This document shows, piece by piece, positions 40,220 to 51,079 of a stretch of 64,000 nt of DNA. A program made the position numbers and the translations under genes. The notes under the pieces were generated by a model. The model searched no databases. It was not told where the DNA came from and was given only the letters and a program-made list of their open reading frames with translations. The first letter of the stretch is position 1. Every line of letters begins with the position of its first letter. This stretch comes from Toxotes chatareus (Eukaryota > Chordata > Actinopteri > Toxotidae): contig CM028883.1 in NCBI GenBank assembly GCA_016801885.1, positions 26,702,643 through 26,766,642 on the forward strand. Reading direction: 5' to 3'.

Positions 40220-40345
40220 TAATAAGGACTGCAACTAACAATTATTTTCTCAATTCATTGTTTTGGCCATCAAATGTTAGAAAATAGCTAAAATATCTGT
40301 CCAACAGATGAATTTAATCAGATTAATTCAGATTAATTTTCTGTT
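40220..40345 (+). repeat. Dispersed teleost repeat fragment
   Basis: ggactgcaactaacaattat, then ttttggccatcaaatgttag and aaaatagctaaaatatct, match the common fish repeat also seen inverted near 5.0 kb. Confidence 0.55.
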
Positions 40346-41305
40346 GCTACATGTAACGTGGCTTTATAAACATAAGAGCTACAGTGAGACAACGCTTTCT
40401 CATTCAACATAAAATGACCATAATTTCATTAGGGCGTAACCTGATCTATACCAGTTCCTTAACAAAGATGTGGTTATTAATCAATGCTGATTCTTCCATA
40501 GGATGAGATGACAAAGATACCACCACCATGTCCTCTAATCTCTTCCCAGCTTTTTGAGGATGATTCACAAACATGTTAAGACTAAAGCACAATTTAGACT
40601 TCTGTGTTGAATCGACTCCATAGGTATGGCATAGCTGTGTACCCTATGTATGTAGGATAGTGGAGCCAAGGTGCTGAGGTATTGGAAGAAAAAACCTAAT
40701 CTAAACATTTCTGGCTAAGACTCTTGAACCCTGCGCCTTGTAAACATAAGTGCTGGCTACACAAAGGTGATTCAATCATTCAGCAATTTCATGTGGTTTG
40801 AATTAGTAAAGTGGAAGAACTTTGGACTGGTGCTGTTTTTCAAAGCGTGAGGCCTACACAACGAAATACTAATGAAGTAGGTGTCAACACACTGTTAAGA
40901 GTGCCCCTCCCCACTGTCAAAGGTAATGGCTCATTAGTCTGGAATGTCACTGTGGGCCCCTCTGCCACTCACACCCATCAGTTTGCAAAGTTTGAACTGT
41001 AACTAAGAGGAGGCAATACAACTCTTTTTCACAGTGTACTGAAAACACTACAACCCAATTCAACCATACAATGGATACAATTTTGATGAATGGAAAGTGC
41101 AACAATTTGCAAAAATTCCTGGAATAACACGCTGTGGGAGGGATAAAGGTCTATCTTACCTTGTGATTGTCGGTCCTGATCAAAAACTATTTCTGTCTGG
41201 TTGAAGGCAAAGGTAAAACATCTGCTTTGAACTTCCAAAGGGGTTTTTGTTTGTTTTCCCCTGTTCATCCTACAGTAAAGCACAGGTCTTGCACACAGTG
41301 GTGGC

Positions 41306-43784
41306 CTACATCCCGCAGTCACTGGCTAGCTCTGGCCCAGAAACTGGCATATGAACACCACTGTCTTTCTTTGTAGGGGTCCCACTGCACAGCTGTGCAG
41401 TGAGCTCCTCCATGGAAGCCTTGTGGGAAATGCTGTCCTGCTGCATGAACTCTTTGTGGAGAACGCTGGCATCGGTGTGACACTGGATCAGCTGTTCTGA
41501 CAAATCCACACCTCCCATGACTGGTGAGTGGTATGAAGAGGACTCTGTGGTCCAGACACCTTATCTGGATTTCACTCTTCTCTGCACTGCATCCCTGGTG
41601 AAGGCTGCATAGATGGTGAAAGAGAAGACGACTGTCCCTTATCCGGCGGTACATTCCTCTGGGTGACTTCTTTCTCAGTGCCTTGAAAGCACTGCATGGA
41701 CTGTCCCTCCTGGACCTTCCATATGTTCCACAAGCATCAAGCAAACAAGTCCTTGAAAATCTTTAGGCTTTCGTATAGAAATGCACACCAAGTCGTAGGA
41801 GAGTGTTCGGCCTGTGGGGAAATTGGTCTTTCCACTGTTTATGGAAAATTCCATGTTGTACCCGTCAATACAATCTGAAACCCCTTTTGGATGGATTGTC
41901 CCCCGTGTCCCTTGACATCATCTGTGATGGTATAAAGATGAAAAAGATGCTGCAGTGGTCAGTTATCCGATTTGATCATGGCCAAGAATGTCAGTACAAT
42001 GTGTCAATAAAATTAATCAACTCCAGCATCCATCCACCTGTACTTTGCACCTGTGGCTGTGTTCCACAGGATCCTCTGAAAAGAAGAGGTCCAGATGAGT
42101 GTGGCTGTCCACCTGTGCTCAGCTGAAGCCCCCCTCTGCAGGAAGAGACTGCAGTTGGCAGTGGAGCAGCATCATCATCACTTCCTGTCTTCCATGACAG
42201 CGGCTGCTGACTGATTTGACACCGTGCTTTTTTCTTTGCAGGTGCAAAGTAAAAAAAAGAAAAGAAGGAAAAAATTTGCTCTGTCATCATATGTTAATCT
42301 ATTTTAACATGAGCTATACCTCAGCTGGTAATAATATATTTTTGTATGTATTTGTATTTTGTAAATATATATGGCAAATACACATAATTTATTTCTACAT
42401 TTAACATTCAGCATTTGACCTTTTATTTTTTTGTGTGTGAACGCAGCAGAAGGATAGCTACTCAATTTACACAAGTGATTCTATTTACTCATTAAAACAC
42501 AGAATTCTCCATTCTCACTTTACAACTGTCACAGCCTCCATGGGTCTGAGTCAGTTGACTCCAATGAATATTACAGTCTTATTTTGTGTATATTACACCA
42601 CAGGAGCTTGATGTGATGATGACACATAAAACTACATGCCGTGTTCAGATGGTATCACACCAGCCACAGCACCTGGAAACATGTTGACGTTACTACATTA
42701 TTACATGTGTACTCTACTGATGGGTCGCATCACACCCACCTTTGAACTCAGCATTCATTTTGATCTCAACTACACACCTGTGAAGTTTCGTGACGGAATG
42801 ATTCATGGTTGCAGTGCAATTGCGCACACACACACACAGACAGACACCTGTCAAAGTACTCAAAACCACCTCTGTGGTACTTCCTGCTGCAGTAGGTGTA
42901 CCGGTGCATTTTGCCCTTATGACACACAGACACACACAGACACAGACTCACAAGGTGATAACAATATCAGCCATGCCGTTGTGGCTGGTAATAATCTGAG
43001 AGAGGACTACTAGTGCACTGCAAATAAAAGACTGGGGCAAAGGCTGAAAGGGTAAATTGGAAAGACTGAAATTTTTAATTACACCATCTTACCTTAACTC
43101 ACGGGTGGTGAGTTGACTTTGCTTGCTGCAAGATTTACAATGCAATGCAGTTCTTCAATCTATTGTGCTGACGGAAGAAGTCCACTAGCCCATTAGCCCA
43201 CTACCATACACGCTGCTTTATGACAGGCATTATACCTATAGAAAGGGAAACCATGTGCAGTGCCCAAGCAGACTGAAAAGTCTGACTGACTGAGATAAAA
43301 TAGATCATTTACTCATTTCAAACATACTCAGCGGGATCAATTCGAAGCTCAAAGTGGCAACGTTCATCTTCACTGTCCTCACTGATTTTCTTCTAAGGAG
43401 TTGCAGTCGTCGTCGTTCATGTCCAGGATGTGTTCTAAGGCTTGAGCTGCAGAGAAGCATCTGTGTTTCATCTTCCTCTGTCAGCCTAAAACACAGCCAA
43501 AACATGTGCTGCTGTTTATAAATGGGCAATCACATGTTTCCTTGCCTCCTACTGAACAAATAATGAATGTCCAACCCTTTCATTTTCACATTAATAGGTC
43601 TATTTGCAGATGTGTAGGCCATTCTCACTGGACTGACTGTACAAAAGTTCAAGTAGACTGTTGAAGGTTTTGGACGATATTTTTCCTTACATTTCTAGGT
43701 CAAAACTTGCAGAGTTTTGGGGAAATCTGGGGAAATTTTGGAAAATTTCGGTTTTACACTGGCAGGATTGCCGACCACAGAGGG
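41306..43784 (-). pseudogene. piggyBac-like element remnant
   Basis: Pieces of a piggyBac-type transposase appear in order on the minus strand. An ATG at 43471 starts MKHRCFSAAQALEHILDMND, a typical acidic piggyBac N-terminus in fish, broken soon after by stops. Around 42.1 kb a THLDLFFSEDPVE-like segment may be the N-terminal core. At 41306-41518 the frame reads MGGVDLSEQLIQ followed by EFMQQD...MEELTAQLC, matching the C-terminal MGGVDLSDQLIQ block. The high-coordinate end looks like a true terminus: CCCTCTGTGGTC read on the minus strand immediately inside TTAA at 43785-43788, the duplication these elements make. The central catalytic part and the other terminus were not found. Confidence 0.55.
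42825..42950. repeat. CA/GACA-rich simple repeat pair
   Basis: Two short cacaca/gacaca tracts (about 42825-42848 and 42920-42945) produce overlapping shadow frames on both strands. Confidence 0.7.
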
Positions 43785-43789
43785 TTAAT

Positions 43790-45885
43790 ATTTTACACAT
43801 AAGCAAGCAGCAATACAGATAACTAGCCAACTGGGGAAAAAACTCTTTAGATGAGTAAGTATATCATCAAAGTCAGTTAGCAAGCACTGGTTGTACAGTA
43901 GAGTACTCCCTATTAATCATAATTCTCTTTCAACTTCAGCAACTGAGAACAGAAAAAAGAAAAATTACAGCACTGCAAACATGTCACAGTGTAATTGGCA
44001 TGCATGATTTCCATGAGAGTTTAAGTCTGATCGAGACATGAATGCATGCAGTCCAAACTTAACATATAATGGGTAAACTATGTCAACGTAAATAAGATTT
44101 TATGGAAACAACCATCTCTGGATAGAAGTGGAATGATGCTCCTTAACCACCATGAAATCAATCACAGATCAGATTTCTATTAAACTGAAAACATCATTTT
44201 AGAGCCAACGAGTCCTCCAACAACTGAACTACCATAAAGATTACCTGCCCCAGTATGACCCTGAAATAGCACCCCTACAGTGGCATGCACACTCTACCAC
44301 TGCTGTCATGGTTACAAAAATAAACCTTCATCATCTCAGGTCCAATAATAAACACGTGGTTCAGGTTGTGGAACAAGCGAAACACATGATGATGACTACA
44401 GGTTTCAAATGGGCAACAAACAAGCAGCCTCCTGTGCTCCATCCACCCCAACCTCTTCCTAACACAGACTGTTACATCACACCACCCTACCTCCTCCTCC
44501 TTCTTCCCATCATAATTAGCACAGCAACTAGAGACTGTTTCACAATAAAGTGCAACTGTGGGTTGTAATATCCTGCTTGCACAAACAACCTATGGGCTTG
44601 TTTTTACAGGACTTTCTCAATGGACATTCTCAAATCTCACAAGGTGACAACATAATGAGATCAGTACTATCCGTACATCATTAGAGTGACACATTCAGAA
44701 CTGCAGAACTAATCCCCAGTGATCATATTAATACAATTAAAATGATTAATCATGTTTTTCTTTTTCCCTTTTTTTTTTTTTTTTTTTAAATAAATGACAA
44801 GGTAGAAGTAATGAGAACATTCTAACAAATGCAATATGACAGGCCTCTGGTTATGGAGTCTTTACATTACAGTAGATGAAGAAATGTGGTATTTACTGTG
44901 GCTGGTATTTGCCATCTTTCTTCAGTTTAGCATGCACAGATCCAACAGCTGGAAGACAGAATGCACAAACACGATAATACACAGATCAAATCTCACGCAG
45001 GAAGGTCCTCCATAAAACTAAACAGTATGTGTGAGAGTGTGTGTGTGTGTGTGTGCGATTTAAGCTAAGACAAATGTCAAATTGGATTCTGTCCGTCTCA
45101 AGAAATTAAGGGAGAGCAGGAGGGACAGATTTGCCCCTAATTTGTTCTATGAATTAGATTTGTGCCATCACATGTTTTAAAGAATTTATTTAACACTGGC
45201 CCACATTTTCCCCTCTTAATAATACTCTTAAAGGAACAGCCCAGCATTTGCAGAAATACTATGTGTTCCAACTTAACCAGAGTCAAATTAAATAACCACA
45301 GCTCTACAGAGTTCTTACTTACTACTAATGATAATACTTTTACTGTCATATCTTCTGTTAATAAGGCTTGAGGTTGTGGAATGGTCATGGCTTGATTAGG
45401 TTTAGGCTTTGGATCCTAGTCCTGTTGAAGAAGTGAGCCTCTTCTCACTTCCTCGACTCACTGCGAGACATTTGTATCCATGTCGACTTCAACAGTTTCC
45501 CCTTACTGCCATTTCTTAATGACACTTTGAACAATATCTGTTTTAAGCAGGAAGCATCCATCCCTCTCCTGCTTTATAAGCTTCAGTTAGCTTCATTTTC
45601 AGATCCTCAGTCAGTTGCTTAGAGGATCCCAAGGTTATTAATTGTTGTTCCATACAACTGCACATACAGTACATACTGTGTACATACTGTGCACACACTG
45701 TGCAGCAAAACAGTATGTGAATTTTTTAGAAATGACCTGGTTTTCAGAATTAACTCATCATAAAAATGTGATCTGCTCTTTATCTACAGTAAGTCAAAAG
45801 TATAAACAATGTACTTAAGCTAATGAAGTACAAACAATTATAAGGTCTGTGTCTTTACTGAACACACCCATTAACCCATCAAAAC
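43790..45885. other. Non-coding stretch
   Basis: No gene recognised. A T run lies at 44769-44787 and a GT tract at 45037-45055. A small cluster of tacatactgt words is at 45665-45700. Confidence 0.5.
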
Positions 45886-45889
45886 ATTT

Positions 45890-46110
45890 GATGGGGCAAC
45901 TGTTTGGTGAACAGTGCCTGTTTTATTTCATCGGTCCACAGGACTGACAAGTTTCTGTAAAGTGTTGAATTGCTCTTTGGCAAACTTCTGGTAATTTGGA
46001 TATCAGTGGCTTTCTCCATGGTGTCTTGCTAATTGGTGTCCAACCAATTAAATTCTTACTTTTTGTCTTAGTGCATAAAGGACAAACTGTTTCCTGCACT
46101 GCCACAATGT
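45890..46110 (-). pseudogene. Tc1-like transposase fragment
   Basis: The minus frame at 45923-46105 contains GWTPISKTPWRKPLISK. In a shifted frame it reads PNYQKFAKEQFNT and then VLWTDEIK at about 45.94 kb. This corresponds to the RRKPLIS...FAKEH...VLWTDETK stretch of Tc1 enzymes, including the first catalytic Asp. Frameshifts separate the blocks, and neither the N-terminal domain nor the rest of the catalytic domain was found. This looks like a different Tc1 lineage from the copies at 26.0 and 46.6 kb. Confidence 0.55.
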
Positions 46111-46569
46111 TGTCAAAGGCCTATGACAATTATAGAACCAGGCTACTTCCAGACTAATTCCGCTCTTCCATCCCCTCTTCCTCAAAACATATTTTGGGTC
46201 ATCTCTCTGTACAACACTGTAAAAATATATTTCTTTGTCCATACAGAAATAAATGAAATGAATGAAAAAAAAGAAAAGCTGATCATAAGCAAGAAGTATT
46301 AATGGCACTAACGAGTGAGTGGGGATAACGATCATCTGCTGGGATCTGCAAACAGGCAGCTGTGGTTTCTGTTTTTCTTCCCCATTCAGCAAACACTGAC
46401 ACTGATGCACACTAAGCTCTTGCACAGCAGCAACAATAACAGGGTAGACTCATATGAAGGGATCAGAAATAAGCATGTTTTTTCCCCCACAGTATTTGAC
46501 TGATCCATAAGGTCACAAATGACTTTTCCTTTTTGATTTTTGTACTTCCTCTACAAACAGTAAACCAGT

Positions 46570-47770
46570 GTTCATTCATTGTGCACTTTATTAGGAACAC
46601 CTGTACACTTGCTCATTCATGCAAATATCCAATCAGCCAAAACACACAGCAGTCTCCAGAGATCAAGTCAGAATGTTGTGAAAGACAAAAAATATCCAGG
46701 TCAGACAGACTGGTTTGAGCTTAAAGGCTCCAGTAACTCAGATAACCACTCGTTACAACTGTGGTGAGCTGTAAAGCATCTGAGAATGCACAACACATCC
46801 AACCTTGAGGTGGACGGGCTACAACAGCAGAGACCATGTCAGGTTCCACTCCCATCAGCCAAGAACAGAGATCTGAGGTGCCGTTCAGACCTGGCATTAA
46901 CATGCGTCTCAGGTGATTCAATCCCAAGTCGACAGGTCTAAGTTCAGATAGTTCAAACCTGGCATTAAAATGCATCTTCGCATGTGTCTCGAGTGACCGC
47001 TTGTCACTCACATTCCCACTCTACGAGGGGTGATTGATAACTTCATGGCCTAAGGTAGAAGGAGGTGAGTTATCCAGCTCTGTCATATATTTGTGCAGTT
47101 CAACCCTTTGAGTGATTCTGCAGAAAGTTTGAAGTTAATAACTTCTGTGGAAAATGCAACTCAGCTCTGTCTGAGAAAATGGACACATCAGCCTTCATGC
47201 AGTCATCAGCTACCTCAGTCTCAAGACCTCATCACCCAAGGAGTTCCACAAACTACTACCTCCTCCCCAAGATGAAGAAGGAACTCAGTGGTTGCCATCT
47301 TTACAGTGGTGATGACACCTTTGCTGCTGTGGACCACTTTCTGGAGGTCCAAGATGCTGACTTCTACAAAGAAGAGCTCTGTATGCTCCACCGCCACTGG
47401 ACTAAGAGTGTAAGTGTAGGAGGGGAGTATGCTAAAAAATAAATGTGCTAGATTTTCTAAAACTGACTTTTTCTATCTTAGGCTGCAAACTTATCAATCA
47501 CCTAAGTGCTTCAGTAGCCCCACTAGTCATCAAATCTGAATCCAGTAGAACCCTTTTGAGATGTGGTAGAACAGGAGATTGGCAGCTTTAATGTGCAGCT
47601 CATAAATCTGCAGAAATGCTGTGATGAATTATGTCAACATGGAGCAGAACCTCAAAGTTTACAATATCTTGTGGAATCAATGCCACAAAGAACTGAGGCT
47701 GATTTGAGGGCAGACGGAGGAACTGCCCAGGATTAGTGTAGTGTTCCTAATAAAGTGTTCAGTCAATGTA
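46570..47770 (+). mobile_element. Tc1-like element with nested insertions
   Basis: Both ends are recognisable as inverted repeats sharing CACTTTATTAGGAACAC: plus strand near 46583-46600 and the reverse complement near 47739-47755. Between them, on the plus strand, lies DNA matching a fish Tc1-like transposase gene, with parts from about 46.62 to 46.88 kb and from about 47.52 to 47.74 kb. The middle is replaced by a segment of another repeat (46.88-47.02 kb, with two copies of a gcattaa(c/a)atgc(g/a)tct motif) and by a small mariner (47024-47502). The transposase is therefore split and inactive. It belongs to the same family as the 26.0-26.8 kb remnant. Confidence 0.7.
47024..47502 (+). mobile_element. 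Internally deleted mariner, nested
   Basis: The left end CGAGGGGTGATTGATAA and right end TTATCAATCACC are inverted, each continuing inward to a CCTAAG-type core, and both sit next to TA dinucleotides. The interior encodes only the C-terminal part of a mariner transposase: in the frame ending at 47442, MKKELSGCHLYSGDD, AAVDHFLEVQDADFYKE and a final VSVGGEYAKK are typical of the DYYLFP...LKK...GGEYVE end of these proteins. The helix-turn-helix and catalytic parts are absent, so this is a deletion derivative that would depend on an outside transposase. Its termini match the left edge of the 36.4 kb mariner. Confidence 0.75.
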
Positions 47771-47774
47771 ATTA

Positions 47775-48982
47775 CACATGACTGGAAGCACAGACTGCTT
47801 TTTGAGCAATTAACCAGTTTGAGGTTCAGCTTTAAATGTTTATGCTGGTAGAGTGCACATTTGACAGAATGACCAGATTAGAAAACCGTGGTATTGTCCA
47901 TCCATGCACGATGAGGAGAATGTTGCCAATTAGCAGTGTTTAAAAATATCCCTCCTTTTCTTTTCATCAGTCACTTTGCATATTCAAATCAAACTATAAG
48001 TGAATCTCTTTCACAGCCAGCTACAGATTGTTTTATTTTAAGTCAAATCCCTAAAATTATGATATGGTGTGCAGTACAACTTCTTAAGGGGAGATTTACA
48101 GACTATCAAGAGCCAATCAGATCACAGTTATCACACTTATATGTCGTATGTCTTCCCACATGGTTACCAAACTGCTTGTCCGGTTGCCCAGAAAGCGCTT
48201 TCTCAAAAAGTATCCCTGCGTTCAGATGATTCTCTGTGATTTGGAGTTTAGCTGCATTCTTATATGCCTGTCCCTGTTCTCAGCTATCAGCCTTATTTTA
48301 CTATTTACTGATGGCTTTCAGCTGTATTGGATCTGTTTCATTTTACTATTGATGCAAACCAAGCATTTCCTGCTGCTCCTGCTTCACATTCAAAAGCTTT
48401 CCACCAGATAACCAGCAGGTTTTTATGATGAAGTAAACCAACAACAAGAACGAGAAAACCAAATTTAAAAATGGTCCAATTAGCGTTTGCAGATTCCTTT
48501 CTTCATTTTTTTTCTTCTTGAATTGAATAATGAAGAAAGGCACACTGGTGATATGAACGCAAGGAGTAAATACATTAAAAGCCAGGAGGATATATCTATG
48601 GTAGTTTTTATTGTAATGTTAGAAGATACAGACATACATACATAGGCTACCAAAATAATACTAAATGCATAGTTTTTTGGTTTTCTTTTCTTTTGTCTAA
48701 AGGGTGTGTGAAATAATATTTAGTTGCATCACATGAATTATTTAACTGATTAAATCTCTGTGGGAATAGGAGTCCTTCCCAAATCTACAACATGACCAAG
48801 CTAATGTTCACTTTTTACAGCTATCGTTCATTGTTGCTTAGTCCTCAACAGTGTCACTACAGATATTAATATAAATATTACGAAAAACTAATATGAATAA
48901 ATATTAGTTTTTCATGGTGTTATGACATTTAAGTGACTCCCTCCATTCATTAACAGTTTTCTACTGTTCATTTTAACAGTAA
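47775..48982. other. Non-coding stretch
   Basis: No gene recognised. A 13-bp perfect AT-rich hairpin is at 48882-48913. The 97-codon plus frame at 47936 has no domain. Confidence 0.5.
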
Positions 48983-48990
48983 CTATAGAC

Positions 48991-51069
48991 CAGGGGTGCC
49001 CAATACACGTTGATTGCAAAGGTAGTGCGGGTTGATCGCATACCATTAAAAAAAAAAAAGAAACAAACAAAAAAAAAAACCATTAGCCTATCATCCATCT
49101 CCCTATGGCATTTGCTACTTGACTGACTTACAGGGTAGCCAGCCTGAGATCTCGTCTTTTCTAACACACGGGTCACCACACATGCGCGGTCAACTGTGCG
49201 CTCTACTGCCAAACTTCAGCAAACTAATAGTTAGCCTTGCAGGTTATTTCTACTCAAGAAATGGTATAAACATGAGTGGGGGAGCTGGACCAAGTAAGAA
49301 ACCAAAAACTTACCACTTCCATATGGAATGGGAGGATTTTTTTTCACAATGTCATATTTGAAGTGTTTGTCTGATCTGCCAATCTACCATCGCTATTCCG
49401 AAGAAGGGAAATGTGGAGCAGCACTTTCAGACTGTTCATAAAAACTATGACACTGACTTCCCTCCGAAAAGCGAGCTAAGAAAGAGAAAGGTGAAGGAAC
49501 TAAAATCACAGTTATCTGGACAGCAGTCATTTTTCTCACAGCTAACTTCAAAGGCGAAGGCCGCCACCGAAGCATCGTTCCGGGTGTGTCACTCCATCAT
49601 TAAGCACAAGAAGTCCTTCCAAGATGGAGAGATGATAAAAGAGGCATTTGTTGAAGCAGCTGACTCCTTGTTTTGGGACTTTAAAAACAAACCGGAAATA
49701 TTACCTTCAATCAAAGCTCTCCAGCTATCAAGAAGTACAGTTACTGTGAAGTTATGGCCAAGGATTTGACACAGCAGCTTTGGAAGGACATTGCGGACAA
49801 GTCTACAGACGTAAGTGATACAGCCCAGTTGTGCGTTTTTATTCGGATGGTGTTTACAGATATGACTGCAAAAGAGGAGCTGTTGACAATACTGCCGATG
49901 AAAGAACACACGCGGGGAGAGGACATTTTTCAGTCTTTCAAAAACTTTATTGAGAAAACCCAGCTCCCAGTGTGCAAATTGGTGTCAATTACACCCGCAA
50001 TGGTTGGCCGCTCAAATGGATTTATTGCCAAGTGCAGGGAGGACGATGCTTCCCCCGACTTCCTTAATTACCACTGCATAATACACCAACAAGCATTATG
50101 CGCAAAAATGTTAAACATGAAAGAGATAATGGATGTAGCAACGAAGATCGCCTGTTCTATTCGAGCGAGATCTCTTCAAAGACGGCTGTTCCGTGCGCAT
50201 CTGGAGAGGAGTGATTGCGACCACTCTGAGTTCTTGCTACACACTGACGTGAGATGCTTTAATGCTTTCAAACGTAAAATGCAACATCTGTCCTCCAAGC
50301 TGCAGCGCCATGATTTGGGGAACTTCCAAAACCTGGCGTCAGAGCTGGAGATGCAACGGAAGGTGTGTGCGCAACTTGACAGTGCGCGCTACTCAGAGCA
50401 GATTGACAGCTGTCTGTCAGAGTTTGAAAAGCGCTTTCGAGACTTTGCTTTACTTGAGCCAGCCGCTACATTTATGTGCTACCCATTTAGGGAAGATATT
50501 GAGGTTGATTCATTGGCGTCAAAAATCAAAAATCTTTCACCTGAACTCGTCTGGAGTGGAGGATGAGATTTTGACACTACAGGCTGACATTCAGCTGAAG
50601 TCCAGGGCTCATGAACAGTTTTGGAACTTACTCACAGAGGAAAAGTACCCAAACATGAGGAAATGTGCTAGTTTCTTGACTGTATTATTCGGCTCTACTT
50701 ATTTATGTGAGTCAGCCTTTTCACACATGAAAATTATAAAGTCCAAACACCGTTCCACCATGACTGATGATCATTTGGAAGCCTGTTTGAGGCTGGCTAC
50801 CAGCAGCTACTGTCTGGACTATTCAACCCTGGCTGATTCCATTCAGTGCAAGTCATCAGAGTAAGGTAATGACCAAAAATTTATGGAATTGTATTTTGCC
50901 ATAAGGGTTCATGCAGTTATGCAAGGTATGTTAACAAATATTGTATATATAAAGTATACTCAGTATATACAGAAATAAATATATATTTAGCATTCTGAAT
51001 GTGTGTAGATCATTTTGACAGGGTCATTTTAAAAGTAGCTTGCAAGCCGAAAAAGTGTGGGCACCCCTG
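48991..51069 (+). mobile_element. Complete hAT transposon with 8-bp TSD
   Basis: The left end CAGGGGTGCCCA and the right end, read on the minus strand as CAGGGGTGCCCA, are perfect 12-bp terminal inverted repeats. The element is flanked by identical CTATAGAC octamers (48983-48990 and 51070-51077), the 8-bp duplication characteristic of hAT insertion. Length is 2079 bp. It holds one transposase gene on the plus strand, reading left to right with short flanks. The intact ends and duplication indicate a fairly recent insertion compared with neighbouring elements, despite the broken gene. Confidence 0.93.
49272..50864 (+). pseudogene. hAT transposase pseudogene (GTF2IRD2/ZBED-like)
   Basis: The start MSGGAGPSKK at 49272 fits the family. 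A BED-type zinc finger follows (CLIC ... EQHFQTVH), but a TGA at 49359-49361 lies just before CLIC in the same frame. The frame then reads through KSELRKRKVKELKSQ to about 49745, shifts to the frame of 49754-50566 and shifts back near 50550 to end at 50864. Conserved marks are STDVSDTAQLCVF (first catalytic Asp region), YHCIIHQQAL, LLHTDVR and the C-terminal dimerisation block ESAFSHMKIIKSKHRSTMTD. Two in-frame losses are visible: SIT joins PAMVG directly at 49993/49994, where the family has TDGA between them, and TDVR joins CFNAFKRKM at about 50255 with no W-containing stretch. Such enzymes cut and paste their element in the nucleus; this one cannot. Confidence 0.88.
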
Positions 51070-51079
51070 CTATAGACAA

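Noticed and set aside
42636..43013. 125-codon plus frame and overlapping minus frames
   Set aside because: Largely produced by CA/GACA simple repeats; the strand of interest here is the minus-strand piggyBac remnant.
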